The translations under genes were made by a program, and so were the position numbers. Positions 1 to 9,176 of a DNA stretch of 33,364 nucleotides are shown one piece after another. This DNA is from RGIG1959 sp045637645. Its GTDB lineage: Bacteria > Bacillota > Clostridia > Oscillospirales > Acutalibacteraceae. Under the pieces are notes generated by a model that worked only from the letters and a program-made list of their open reading frames with translations, had not been told where the DNA came from and searched no databases. Numbering within the stretch: position 1 is the first letter of the stretch; each line of letters opens with the position of its first letter. Location of the stretch: the NCBI GenBank assembly GCA_045637645.1, contig JAZTZV010000108.1:1-33364 (forward strand). Direction: 5' to 3'.

Positions 1-51
1 GATCCGACTTCGGGCGGTAGATTATATCCCCTCAGTCGCCTGCGGCCACAG

Positions 52-72
52 CTCCCCTTGCTTCAAGGGGAG
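52..72. repeat. Intergenic inverted repeat, copy 1
   Basis: A perfect 9-bp inverted repeat with a 3-nt loop (CTCCCCTTG, CTT, CAAGGGGAG) sits in the non-coding end of the window. The same 21 bases occur in reverse complement at 30729-30749, and a close relative is at 33297-33317. The flanking bases 25-80 resemble short GC-rich intergenic elements that I associate with gut Oscillospiraceae genomes. No gene is seen in 1-142. Confidence 0.75.
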
Positions 73-104
73 CCTTGCTCTTTTTCGATTTTCTTCCTCC
101 TACA

Positions 105-138
105 CAACAAAACTCCCGCTCAGGTGAGCGGGGGTTTT
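105..138 (-). terminator. Intrinsic terminator ending the 30-kb gene array
   Basis: Read on the minus strand, a stem of about 14 bp with one mismatch (109-122 with 125-138, loop CC) is GC-rich at the top. It is flanked by AAAA on the 5' side and TTTTGTTG on the 3' side. It begins a few bases after the stop codon of the last lipoprotein gene, as expected for the end of the transcription unit. Confidence 0.8.
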
Positions 139-142
139 CATC

Positions 143-1903
143 TTATTCCACAGTCAGCCAATGATAGACAGCGCCGTAGGAGTTGCCCATCAGCAGGAAG
201 CTGACGTTCACTTGCACGGTCGCGTGCGGGGGCACTTCCACCGTGTACAATTGCCAATGGCGATAGTCGGGGGATTCCTCAAGCGGCACGATCGTGCAAC
301 GGGTGGAGAGCACGTTGCCCTCGGGATCGAGCACCATCGTCATCATCGCGCCTTGCGCCGATTTGTTGATCGTCACGTGCTTGGTGGTGTCGCTTTGATT
401 GACGAAGGTCATGTTGTCGTGATAATCGATCATCCAGTTGCCGAAGTTGGGCGACTCGCCCGTGCCGTCGCGGTGATTCACGTCGAGCGTGACGGTGTCG
501 CCGTTGACGGTGGCGCACTCAAACGAGGACATATCCGTGCCGACGGCCGCGCCGCGTCCGTGGGGACAGATGTTGGTCGTCCAGCCGAACGCGTCGGTGG
601 TTTTGGTTTTGGTGAGCAATTTTTCGTAAGGGATCTTCGAACCCCACCAAATGTTGTCGGCTTGCTCATAGGTGTAGGTCACGGGCAAGCTACGACCGTC
701 AATCGTGCTGTCGTTCAAATAGAACACGGGGTTGCTTTCGATGAGCGCGGTGTGATGATCCACGCCCTTATACTGCAAGCCGTATTGCTCGCCGTCGCGC
801 ATGATGATGTAGCCCTGTTCTTCGGGTTCGGCTTTCACCTGCTCGGCGTCGGTGTAGCAATAGAACGTGCCGGTGACGGCACCGCCCGTGATGAAGCATT
901 TGGCGACGGCGTTGGTGCATTTGCCGGGAAGCACCACCTTGTTGGCGGTTTGGGCAACGTTGGTGTCGTTGTAGGCATCCGTCGACGTGCCGCCGACCAA
1001 CCAAATGTACTCGCCCGCAGGGATGCGGTAGGTCGTGGGTTGGAACACGCGCGGCGTATAATCGATGAAATCCTGACCGATGTAGCGCTCGTTCACACCG
1101 CCGCCGACAAAATAATCCTCGGGGAGTTCGAACTTGATGTTGTAATAATCCGACCACGAGCGCTGACCGAGCCATTCGCCCTGCACTTGATAGCCAATGT
1201 TGGTGACGGTGACGTAGACATCGTCCTCACCGTCGTTTTTGAGTTGATAGCCGAGCGTGATGTATTGTCCTGTGAAGTTCGAGTGTTCCCACGTGACTTG
1301 CACGTCGCCCGACAAGCCTTCATCGCGCAGGATCGCTTGACCGATGTCGGCAGGTTGCAATTTTTCGGGGTTGTTCAGATACACATAGGTGCCGCCCTCA
1401 CGCTTTTGGTATTCGATCTTGGTGGCAGCGGTGTTGTTGCCGTGGGTGTCGAGCGTCGTCGGGTCGACCGTAAAGTTCGGTGTATACGGCAGGCGCGCAA
1501 GGTGATTGTCCGCTTGCGCGGTGACTTGCACCTTCTTTTGCGCCTCGGCTTTCACCGTCACGGTGACGGTGTCGCCTTCGTTGACGGCGACTTGCACCTT
1601 GGTGTCACCCTCGACCGTCTCGGTCGGGGTTTTCACCGTGAGAGACGTCGCCCGCTCACACGTGAAGGTGTAGGTATCGGTCAGCTCGGCACGCATTTGA
1701 TAGGTGCAGACACCTTTTTTGTCGGTGACGTCTTCAAATCCCGACAGCGGGATCGGCGCATCGAACGCGGCTTTGTTGTCTTCGCCCACGGCGGTGTTGT
1801 GAAGCGTTTCGCCGTGATACGGCTTGTTGGTGCATCCGTTCATGCACACGAGCATCGCCGCCACCGTCGCCAACGCCGCCAAATGTCTGATTGTATATTT
1901 CAT
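143..1903 (-). CDS. Exported lipoprotein of unknown function (586 aa), last gene of the array
   Basis: The second of two in-frame ATGs is chosen because AAGGAG lies 7 nt before it, whereas only one base separates it from the first. The protein has a hydrophobic leader and a lipobox-like MNGC with the lipidated Cys at residue 24. After that it is rich in Thr, Val, Tyr, Trp and Asp and alternates short beta-strand-like segments, which suggests several beta-sandwich domains. I do not recognise a family. It begins 11 nt after the stop of the last GH26-like gene, whose final codons contain its ribosome binding site, so the two are probably translationally coupled. A surface glycan-binding role is plausible from context only. 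An accessory domain of a carbohydrate-active enzyme cannot be excluded. No catalytic motif was seen. Confidence 0.85.
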   Translation of the reverse strand: MKYTIRHLAALATVAAMLVCMNGCTNKPYHGETLHNTAVGEDNKAAFDAPIPLSGFEDVTDKKGVCTYQMRAELTDTYTFTCERATSLTVKTPTETVEGDTKVQVAVNEGDTVTVTVKAEAQKKVQVTAQADNHLARLPYTPNFTVDPTTLDTHGNNTAATKIEYQKREGGTYVYLNNPEKLQPADIGQAILRDEGLSGDVQVTWEHSNFTGQYITLGYQLKNDGEDDVYVTVTNIGYQVQGEWLGQRSWSDYYNIKFELPEDYFVGGGVNERYIGQDFIDYTPRVFQPTTYRIPAGEYIWLVGGTSTDAYNDTNVAQTANKVVLPGKCTNAVAKCFITGGAVTGTFYCYTDAEQVKAEPEEQGYIIMRDGEQYGLQYKGVDHHTALIESNPVFYLNDSTIDGRSLPVTYTYEQADNIWWGSKIPYEKLLTKTKTTDAFGWTTNICPHGRGAAVGTDMSSFECATVNGDTVTLDVNHRDGTGESPNFGNWMIDYHDNMTFVNQSDTTKHVTINKSAQGAMMTMVLDPEGNVLSTRCTIVPLEESPDYRHWQLYTVEVPPHATVQVNVSFLLMGNSYGAVYHWLTVE

Positions 1904-1914
1904 ATCCATACTCC

Positions 1915-3675
1915 TTATTGTGTGCGGTCAAGTCCTTCTTTGAACGCCTCGCGCGAAGCTTCATCGCGCCCGAGCGAGATTTCATGCGTGATGTTGCCCG
2001 CCGCGTCGTAGTCGTTGGCATTGAACCATACCGCCGCCTTGATGTTCGGGAACATGTTTTGTTCGAAGCAGTCGAACATCTCCTTGATCCACACGGCGCG
2101 GCGGCCTTCGTGTTCTTCGAGTTCGGACGAATCCGAGCAACCGAACTCGGAGATGATCCACGCCCAATCTCCAAAATAGGGTTTATAGTAGTCGGTGATG
2201 CCTTGATACCAATCCTTGAACGACGTCCACAGATGCTCGTTGCCGAAGTTGTAACCGGTCACGCCGAGCATGTCGACATAGTTCGCGCCGGGGAAATACA
2301 GCATCGTGTCGTTCCAACGTGCGCGCGGCGCGGTGGCGCCGCCTTGCGGATTCCACACCCAGATCAGATAGTCGTTGGCGCCTTCTTCTTCGAAGATGTT
2401 GTACATGCGGATCCATGTGTCGACGAAGATATCCGCATCAAGCAACGTGTTGCACGCGCCCCACGGCACCCAATCGGAGTTCATTTCGTTGTTGAGACGG
2501 AACAGCATCGGCTGACCGTATTCGACGACGCCGCGCGCAAACTCACGCAACTCCTCGTCGAGTTCGCCGCGATAGACATCGAGGATCGGCGCGACGTTGC
2601 CCATCGTGTTGCCGTAAGCGTAGTCGAAATGATAGGTGAACTGGATGATGCGACCGTCGTCGGTGATTTTTTGCGCATCCTCCACAGGGAAGTCAAACGT
2701 CAGTTGATCGGTGTAGCTGGTGACGATCGGGAATTTGAAATCGAGTTGCTTTTCGATCATCGGGTATTTCAGCTTGAGCGGATCGGTCTCGATGTTGCCG
2801 TTCACAAGGCCCCACATCACCTTGTCGGTGTTGACGATGGAGTTGTAAAGCTCGCGGGTTTCGTCGTTCCAGCTGTCGTTTTGACCTTCGGGGAACGCGA
2901 CGGTGTTGACCGCCGTGCCCTTGTCGTAAATGCTGAAATAGGTGTAATACACGTCGACGAAGTCGCGGTCGTCGATCGCTTTATACAACTGCATGGTGAT
3001 CTTTCGATCGGTGTAAAACACCACATAGGTGTAAAAGCGTTGCAGGTCTTCGGGAGCATCCTGCAGTTCGAGTTTGAGAACATAGGTCTTCGAGCCGTCG
3101 GGGTTGTCAAAGGTGTCCTCGCTGATTTTACGCACGCGGTTTTGCTCGAGATAATGCTCGTCGGAGGCGTATTGGAAAAAGACATCGAGCGCCGCTTGCG
3201 ACGAGCCGTAGAAGCCGATCGCGTCCGACTCGTCGGTAACGTGCACGGTCAGTTCATCTTCGTAGGTGAACGTACTGCGCGCCGCGGACATTGAGAAGTC
3301 GACCTCCCACTCGGCAGGAATATCCAGAATGTAACCGTCGGTGTAGTTGACAACGCGCTTGTAAAAATCCGACCAATAGATCTTTTTGTTGTCGCGCGCC
3401 TGCACGTATTCGTCGCTTGCGGTGCGCACGCCGTTTTCGTACAGCTCCATTTTGATGATCTCGCCGAGTCCCGTGATCTCGCTTTCTTTGATCAGGTTCT
3501 CGCGTACCGCCGTCAATTCTTTTTCGGAGCCTTGCTCGATAACCGTGCGCACGTTGCCGTTTTCCATCGTGCCGTCATCGGCTTTTTTGTCGCCGCAAGA
3601 AGCAAACAGCGCGAGCATCATCGCCGACGCGGTCGTAAACGCGATCACGCGTTTCCAATTCATCCAATGTTTCAT
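1915..3675 (-). CDS. GH26-like surface lipoprotein, tandem copy 4
   Basis: 586 aa. It has a lipoprotein signal ending LFASC (Cys27) and an N-terminal module at about residues 40-310, which is shared with the three upstream copies and which I cannot name. A GH26-like (beta-mannanase type, clan GH-A) domain follows at about 320-586. Visible catalytic signatures are RLNNEMNSDW, with the predicted acid/base Glu397, and IISEFG, with the predicted nucleophile Glu510. Their spacing of 113 residues fits GH26 TIM barrels, as do the PG..YVD..G.TGYN segment and the late AVWFNANDYD strand. The Asn before Glu397 replaces the His usual in classical GH26. The enzyme would act on the outer face of the membrane on a beta-mannan or related beta-glycan; the substrate is not proven. 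It is 17 nt downstream of copy 3 and very similar to it, indicating recent tandem duplication. Confidence 0.85.
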   Translation of the reverse strand: MKHWMNWKRVIAFTTASAMMLALFASCGDKKADDGTMENGNVRTVIEQGSEKELTAVRENLIKESEITGLGEIIKMELYENGVRTASDEYVQARDNKKIYWSDFYKRVVNYTDGYILDIPAEWEVDFSMSAARSTFTYEDELTVHVTDESDAIGFYGSSQAALDVFFQYASDEHYLEQNRVRKISEDTFDNPDGSKTYVLKLELQDAPEDLQRFYTYVVFYTDRKITMQLYKAIDDRDFVDVYYTYFSIYDKGTAVNTVAFPEGQNDSWNDETRELYNSIVNTDKVMWGLVNGNIETDPLKLKYPMIEKQLDFKFPIVTSYTDQLTFDFPVEDAQKITDDGRIIQFTYHFDYAYGNTMGNVAPILDVYRGELDEELREFARGVVEYGQPMLFRLNNEMNSDWVPWGACNTLLDADIFVDTWIRMYNIFEEEGANDYLIWVWNPQGGATAPRARWNDTMLYFPGANYVDMLGVTGYNFGNEHLWTSFKDWYQGITDYYKPYFGDWAWIISEFGCSDSSELEEHEGRRAVWIKEMFDCFEQNMFPNIKAAVWFNANDYDAAGNITHEISLGRDEASREAFKEGLDRTQ

Positions 3676-3692
3676 GAGATATCCCCCACTTT

Positions 3693-5456
3693 TTACGGTT
3701 GTGTGCGGTCAAGTCCCTCTTTGAACGCTTGTTGCGCATCGGAGTCACGTCCGAGCGAGATCTCGTGCGTGATGTTACCCGCCGCATCATAATCATTGGC
3801 GTTGAACCACACCGCCACTTTGATGTTGGGGAACTTGTTTTGTTCGAAGCAATCGAACATCTCTTTGATCCACACGGAGCGACGACCTTCGTGTTCTTCG
3901 AGCTGGGACGAATCCGAGCAGCCGAATTCCGCGATGATCCAAGCCCAATCGCCGAACAGCGGCGCATAATAGTCATTGAGTCTGGTGTAAAGCGTGTCAA
4001 ACGTTTTCCATTCCTCTTCGTCGCCGAAATTGTAAGACGACAAACCGAGCATGTCGACATACTTCGCGCCGGGGAAGAACAAACGCGTATCGTTCCAGTT
4101 CATAACGGGATACGCTTTGCATCCCGACGGATTCCATATCCAAATCAGATAGGCGTTGGCACCTTCTTCTTCGAAGATGTTGTACATGCGTTTCCATGTC
4201 TCGGTGAAAATATCGGGATCGTTCATGGCGTTGACCGCGCTCCACGATGTCCAGTCGGAATTCATTTCGTTGTTCACACGGAACAGCATCGGGCGACCGA
4301 ATTCCACGACATCGCGCGCAAACGCGCGGAATTCCTCGTCGAGTTCGCCGCGATAGACGTCCAACACGGGCGCGTTTTGACCGACGGTGTTGCCGAAATC
4401 ATAATCGAAATGATACGTGTATTGAATGATGCGACCGTCGGCGTCGATTTTTTTCGCCTCTTCCAAGGGGAAGGCTTCGGCCATTCGATCGGTGTAGCTG
4501 GTGACCACTTCGAACTTGTGATCCAGTTTCTTTTCGAGCAAGGGGTACTTGCGTTTGAGCGGATCGTCGTCAAGGTTGCCGTTGACCATGCCCCATTTCA
4601 CGGTTTGCGAGCTTTGGATCTCGTCATACAACGCCTTGGTTTCGTCGTTCCAACTCGGGTTGGCGCTTTCGGGATAGGACACGATATCGATCGCCGTGCC
4701 CTTATCATAGATGCTTTGATAGGTACAGTATGTATCTACAAAATCAAAACCATCGATGCATTTGAACATCATGTAGGTGATTTTCATTTCGCTGTAAAAC
4801 ACCACATACGTGTAAAAACTGAAGGTGCCTTCAAGCGTTTCCATCAATTCCATTTTCAGCACATACATCTTGAATCCGTCGCTGAGCTCCGTGGTGTTTT
4901 CGCTGATTTTGCGCACGCGGTTTTTCTCGCAATATTCCTCGGTGTTGATCAAGCGGAACATCTCTTTGACCGCATTTTCGGACGAGCCGTAGACACTGAT
5001 GGAGTCCGTTTCATCCGACACCGTCAACTGCATGGTGTCGTTGTAGAACACGCTGCGCGCGGTGGTCATGGTGAAATCCACTTGCCAATCGTCGGGGATA
5101 TCGAGGATGTAACCGTCGGGATAGTTCACGACGCGCTTGTAGCCGTCCGACCAATAGAGTTTTTTGTTGTCGCGCACTTGCACATATTCGTCGCTCGCGG
5201 TGCGCACGCCGTTTTCGTACAACTCCATTTTGGTGATGTCGCCAAGACCCGTGATCTCGCTTTGCTTGATAAGTTTATCGCGCACCGCCGTCAATTCCTT
5301 TTCGGAGCCTTGCTCCGTCGCGGTCAAGACATTGCCGTTTTCAAGCACGCCGTCATCGGTCTTGCTGTCGCCGCCGCACGAGGCAAACAGCGCGAGCATC
5401 ATCGCCGACGCGGTCGTGAACGCGAGCAAGCGTTTCCAATTCATCCAACGTTTCAT
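3693..5456 (-). CDS. GH26-like surface lipoprotein, tandem copy 3
   Basis: 587 aa. It is the closest paralogue of the next gene downstream: the signal peptides are almost identical (lipid Cys27) and the C-terminal halves match at most positions. Predicted acid/base Glu397 lies in RVNNEMNSDW and predicted nucleophile Glu510 in IIAEFG. The shared N-terminal module carries the pattern YPDGYILDIP.DW..DF near residues 100-120, followed by alternating strands and helices that end near FDFVDTYCTYQSIYDKGTA. That pattern loosely recalls small PsbP/DcrB/LpqN-type lipoprotein domains, a weak inference. It starts at an ATG with a GAGGGAT ribosome binding site and lies 17 nt downstream of copy 2. GH26 assignment is by motif; hydrolysis is not demonstrated, and a binding-only role is possible. 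Confidence 0.85.
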   Translation of the reverse strand: MKRWMNWKRLLAFTTASAMMLALFASCGGDSKTDDGVLENGNVLTATEQGSEKELTAVRDKLIKQSEITGLGDITKMELYENGVRTASDEYVQVRDNKKLYWSDGYKRVVNYPDGYILDIPDDWQVDFTMTTARSVFYNDTMQLTVSDETDSISVYGSSENAVKEMFRLINTEEYCEKNRVRKISENTTELSDGFKMYVLKMELMETLEGTFSFYTYVVFYSEMKITYMMFKCIDGFDFVDTYCTYQSIYDKGTAIDIVSYPESANPSWNDETKALYDEIQSSQTVKWGMVNGNLDDDPLKRKYPLLEKKLDHKFEVVTSYTDRMAEAFPLEEAKKIDADGRIIQYTYHFDYDFGNTVGQNAPVLDVYRGELDEEFRAFARDVVEFGRPMLFRVNNEMNSDWTSWSAVNAMNDPDIFTETWKRMYNIFEEEGANAYLIWIWNPSGCKAYPVMNWNDTRLFFPGAKYVDMLGLSSYNFGDEEEWKTFDTLYTRLNDYYAPLFGDWAWIIAEFGCSDSSQLEEHEGRRSVWIKEMFDCFEQNKFPNIKVAVWFNANDYDAAGNITHEISLGRDSDAQQAFKEGLDRTQP

Positions 5457-5473
5457 GAGATATCCCTCGCTTT

Positions 5474-7243
5474 TTATGGTTGTGTGCGTGCAAGCCCCTC
5501 TTTAAACGCGGCAAGCACATCGTTGTCCGTTTGCAACACGATTTCATGCACCACATTGCCCGCTCCGTCGTAGTCGTTGGCGTTGAACCACACCGCGACC
5601 TTGATTTGCGGGTATTTGCCCGATTCGATGACATCGAACATATCTTTCACCCATTCGGCGCGGCGACCCTCGTGTTCTTCGAGCGACGAGTCGTTCGAGC
5701 AACCGAACTCGGAAATGATCCACGGCCAATCGCCGTAGAGCGGTTCATACTCGCTGTGGACATAATCGTAGAGCTGTTCATAGGAGCTCCAGCTCGTTTC
5801 GGTGCCGAAGTTGTACGCCGTTAAGCCGATCCAGTCGATGTAATTCGCTTGCGGCATGTAGCAACGGTAGTCGCACCAGTTGTAGGGCGGATAGGAACGG
5901 TCTTGCGAGTTGAACACCCACATGGCGTATTCGTTCGCGCCCGTTTGCGTGAAGATATCGTACAGCGTGATCCAAGTTTCGGCGAAAATGTCGGGGTCGA
6001 GCATATTCGCCATCGCGCAATAGCTCGTCCAGTCGGTGCTCATCTCGTTGTTCAGACGGAAGAAAAACGGCTGATCAAGCTGGGCGGCACCCTCGGCGAA
6101 ATCGGTCAAGATGCCGATCGCTTCGTCGGTGCGACGATAGATGTCGAGGCTCGGGCTGTAACCCTTGAGATCCGAATTGTTGTTGGCGGTGTATTGATAG
6201 GATATCTGCATCATGCGGTCGCCGTTTTTGGTGACCTTTTGGCAAAATTCCAGCGGAAACTCGTGCGGTTTGTTGCCCGCAGAGTAGTGGCGATATTCCG
6301 ACACGATGGGGAATGTGTAGTCGAGTTTCTTTTCAAGAAGCGGGATGGTGATTTTCCAACCGTTCGACTGCAAATTCGCCGAGAAGATGCCCCAATCGAC
6401 GTGCGTTTGCTGACGCGCGGCTTGATAATAGTCGATCGTTTCCTGCGCCCAGTTGGGATTGTTTTCGCAGGGATACAGCACCGTGTCGATCGCCGCACCC
6501 TTATCGAAAAAGCTTTGGAAACTCATGTAGACATCCGAAAAATCGCGATCGTCGACCGCCTTGAACATCAAGTGGTACGATTCGCCCGCGTCGTTGTAAT
6601 AGTCAACGTAGGTGTAATGATCCTTCACGTCATCGGGGCAATGTTCGAGTTTCAAGCGATAGACTTGTGCTTTCCAATCGTCGTTGATGTCGATGATGTG
6701 ACGGTCTTCGAGAACAGAGACATCGTTGTTTTGTTGATAGGTCGCGTTGCCGACGTAGAGATACAGCGCATCAAAATAGACCTGCGGCGTCGCATAGTAG
6801 GTACCGATCAAGCCCGATTCGCGCGACGCGATGAGCGACGCTTCATCGGAATCGTAACGCACGCGTTTGGTCGCCAGCGAAAAATCGGGCACCCAATCTT
6901 GCGGAATATCGATCATGTAGCCGTCAGGATAGTTGACGACGCGCTTGATGTCGCCCGACCAATAGATCTTTTTGTTGTCCTTGACTTGCACATATTGATC
7001 GCTCACGGTGCGTGCGCCGTTTTCGTACAGTTCCATCTTGGTGATGTCGCTAAGACCCACGGTTTCCGTCGCTTTGATCAAATTCTCGCGCACGGCGGTG
7101 AGTTCCTTTTCCGACCCGACTTCCGTGACACTGCTGTACGGATTTTGCTCTTGTTTCGACGCGTTGTCGCCGCAGGCGGACATCATGCCCGCCGTCAGCA
7201 TCACCGCCATCATCACACAGATCCATTTTAAACGTTTACGCAT
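5474..7243 (-). CDS. GH26-like surface lipoprotein, tandem copy 2
   Basis: 589 aa. Lipoprotein signal ending MSAC (Cys24), then an Asn/Ser/Gln-rich tether, the shared N-terminal module (about 40-310) and the GH26-like domain. Predicted acid/base Glu400 lies in RLNNEMSTDW and predicted nucleophile Glu512 in IISEFG. The substrate-cleft loop after the acid/base reads TSYCAMANMLDPDIFAETW, as in copy 1 and unlike copies 3 and 4, so the four genes form two pairs that may differ in specificity. A strong GGAGG lies 8 nt before the ATG. The 100-nt gap upstream contains a perfect 12-bp hairpin. Cell-surface location is inferred from the lipobox. Confidence 0.85.
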   Translation of the reverse strand: MRKRLKWICVMMAVMLTAGMMSACGDNASKQEQNPYSSVTEVGSEKELTAVRENLIKATETVGLSDITKMELYENGARTVSDQYVQVKDNKKIYWSGDIKRVVNYPDGYMIDIPQDWVPDFSLATKRVRYDSDEASLIASRESGLIGTYYATPQVYFDALYLYVGNATYQQNNDVSVLEDRHIIDINDDWKAQVYRLKLEHCPDDVKDHYTYVDYYNDAGESYHLMFKAVDDRDFSDVYMSFQSFFDKGAAIDTVLYPCENNPNWAQETIDYYQAARQQTHVDWGIFSANLQSNGWKITIPLLEKKLDYTFPIVSEYRHYSAGNKPHEFPLEFCQKVTKNGDRMMQISYQYTANNNSDLKGYSPSLDIYRRTDEAIGILTDFAEGAAQLDQPFFFRLNNEMSTDWTSYCAMANMLDPDIFAETWITLYDIFTQTGANEYAMWVFNSQDRSYPPYNWCDYRCYMPQANYIDWIGLTAYNFGTETSWSSYEQLYDYVHSEYEPLYGDWPWIISEFGCSNDSSLEEHEGRRAEWVKDMFDVIESGKYPQIKVAVWFNANDYDGAGNVVHEIVLQTDNDVLAAFKEGLARTQP

Positions 7244-7289
7244 ACCGAACGCCTCCGTTCAGACAAATTGATGAATGGATGCAAACCAC

Positions 7290-7322
7290 CGAAAGCGTGC
7301 CCCGAAACGAGGCACGCTTTCG
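7290..7322 (-). other. Intercistronic 12-bp hairpin
   Basis: Perfect inverted repeat CGAAAGCGTGCC / GGCACGCTTTCG with a 9-nt loop, lying between GH26-like copies 1 and 2. No U-tract follows on the minus strand (GTGGTTTGC), so it is more likely an mRNA stabiliser, processing site or weak attenuator than a full terminator. Confidence 0.6.
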
Positions 7323-7343
7323 TGAAAAATCGTTGTAAATGCC

Positions 7344-9125
7344 TTACGGCTGTGTCAGTTCAAGACCTTCCTTGAACGCTTGCACAACCTCGGGGTCTTT
7401 TTCGAGGTTGAGGTCGTTGGTGACGTTGCCCTGCTGGTCATAGTCCGAGCAGTTGAACCACACTGCGACCTTCAGTTGCGGATAACGGTTGGTGTCGAGG
7501 GTTTCGAACATCTCTTTGACCCAAGTCGCCTTGGATTGGTTCTCATTGGTGCTGGTTTCGCAACCGAACTCGGAGATGATCCAAGCCCAATCGCCGAAGT
7601 ATTGGCTGTATGCCGCGGAGATCTTGTCATACTTCGCCTCGAAGGATTCCCACGTGGTGGTATCTTCGGGGGTGACGAAGTTGTAGCCGGTCAAGCCGAT
7701 CATGTCGATGTAGTTCGCTTCGGGCATGAGGCAACGATAGTCAGCCCAGTTGTAGGGCGGATAGGAATGATCGAAGCCGTTGAACACCCAGATGGCGTAT
7801 TGGTTCGCGCCGGTCTCGGTGAAGATGTCGTACAGGGTGATCCAGGTTTCCGCGAAGATGTCGGGATCGAGCATGTTCGCCATCGGGCAATAGCTGGTCC
7901 AGTCGGTGTTCATTTCGTTGTTGAGTCGGAAGTAGAACGGTTGACCGAACTCCGCCGCGCCTTTCGCGTAATCGGTGAGGACCGCGATCGCATCGTCGGT
8001 CTCGCGATAGATATCCATGATCGGGTTGTAGTGCGTGAGATCCATGTTGTTGTTGTCGGTGTATTGGAAGGTGAATTGCATCATGCGATCGCCGTCCGCG
8101 ACAACTTTTTGACCGAACTCAAGCGGGAAGCCGTTCGCCTTGCCCATCGAGCTGAAGTGGCTGTACTCCGAGATGACGGGGAAGGTGTAGTCGACCTTCT
8201 TCTCGAGCATCGGGATCGTCACTTTCCAACCGGTGGATTGCAGTTTGTACGCAAACAGACCCCAGTCGACATAATCTTGCGCGAGGAGGCCTTCATAGTG
8301 CGCTTTGGTCTCTTCCGACCAGTTGGGGTTCGCTTCTTCGGGATAGAGCTTGGTATCCACAGCGGCACCCTTGTCGAAGATGCCTTGGAAGGTCATGTAC
8401 ACATTGGAGAAATCACGATCGTCCACAGCCTTGAACATGAAGTGGTAGGTCGAGTTCTTCGCGGTGTTGAAGTAGTCAACATAGGTGTAGTACGCTTTGA
8501 TCGTCTCGGGGCAGTTGTCGATCTTCAGACGGTAGACCGACGCGCTCCACTCGTCGTTGATTTGCACCGTCTTGCGGGGTTCCACAACGGAGATGCCGTT
8601 GTTCTTTTGAGAATCCGCATTGCCGACAAAGAGATACAGCGCGGTGAGGTAGTTGTCGAAGCCGCCGTGATAACGGATGGCGTTGTCCTCACGGGACGCG
8701 AGCAACGACACTTCGTCGGTGTCAAAACGCACGCGCAACGTCGCAAGCGAGAAGTCGGGTTTCCAATCCGCAGGCACGTCGATGATGTAGCCATCGGGAT
8801 AGTTGACCATGCGCTTGATGTCGCCGGAATAGTAGAACTTCTTGTTGTCCTTCACTTGGACGTATTGGTCGCTCGTGGTACGGGCGCCGTTCTCGTAGAG
8901 CTCCATCTTGGTGATCTCGCCGAGACCTTTGGTTTCGGTCGCTTTGATCAGGTTGTCGCGCACCGCGGTCAGTTCCTTCTCGGTACCGACTTCCACGACA
9001 CTGCTGTAGGGGTTTTCTTTGCTATTGTCGTTGTCGCCCTTATCACCGTTGCAGGATGCAAGGCAAGTCGCCAGCATCGCCGATGCCATGGTCGCAGCGA
9101 GCAGACGCCACATAGTTTTCTTCAT
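7344..9125 (-). CDS. GH26-like surface lipoprotein, tandem copy 1
   Basis: 593 aa. It has the most canonical lipobox of the four (LASC, Cys25), followed by a hydrophilic Asp/Asn/Lys linker, the shared N-terminal module and the GH26-like domain. Predicted acid/base Glu404 lies in RLNNEMNTDW and predicted nucleophile Glu519 in IISEFG. Between them are the family-typical ILTDYA-like helix upstream, WVFN, and the segment leading to GLTGYN. The C-terminal region differs from the other three: the EEHEGRR stretch after the nucleophile is replaced by a shorter Asn/Gln-rich loop. GGAGG lies 10 nt before the ATG. It is the first of the four copies to be transcribed and is followed by a hairpin, so its mRNA level may differ from the rest. 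Confidence 0.87.
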   Translation of the reverse strand: MKKTMWRLLAATMASAMLATCLASCNGDKGDNDNSKENPYSSVVEVGTEKELTAVRDNLIKATETKGLGEITKMELYENGARTTSDQYVQVKDNKKFYYSGDIKRMVNYPDGYIIDVPADWKPDFSLATLRVRFDTDEVSLLASREDNAIRYHGGFDNYLTALYLFVGNADSQKNNGISVVEPRKTVQINDEWSASVYRLKIDNCPETIKAYYTYVDYFNTAKNSTYHFMFKAVDDRDFSNVYMTFQGIFDKGAAVDTKLYPEEANPNWSEETKAHYEGLLAQDYVDWGLFAYKLQSTGWKVTIPMLEKKVDYTFPVISEYSHFSSMGKANGFPLEFGQKVVADGDRMMQFTFQYTDNNNMDLTHYNPIMDIYRETDDAIAVLTDYAKGAAEFGQPFYFRLNNEMNTDWTSYCPMANMLDPDIFAETWITLYDIFTETGANQYAIWVFNGFDHSYPPYNWADYRCLMPEANYIDMIGLTGYNFVTPEDTTTWESFEAKYDKISAAYSQYFGDWAWIISEFGCETSTNENQSKATWVKEMFETLDTNRYPQLKVAVWFNCSDYDQQGNVTNDLNLEKDPEVVQAFKEGLELTQP

Positions 9126-9176
9126 AGCGTGTGTTCCTCCGTTACTGTTTGAAAATGGTTGATTTATTTCGACCGA

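Noticed and set aside
161..2011. Long plus-strand open frame (616 codons) opposite the last lipoprotein gene
   Set aside because: The translation is His/Arg/Val/Asp-rich with no domain, typical of the antisense of a G+C-rich gene; the opposite strand has signal peptide and ribosome binding site.
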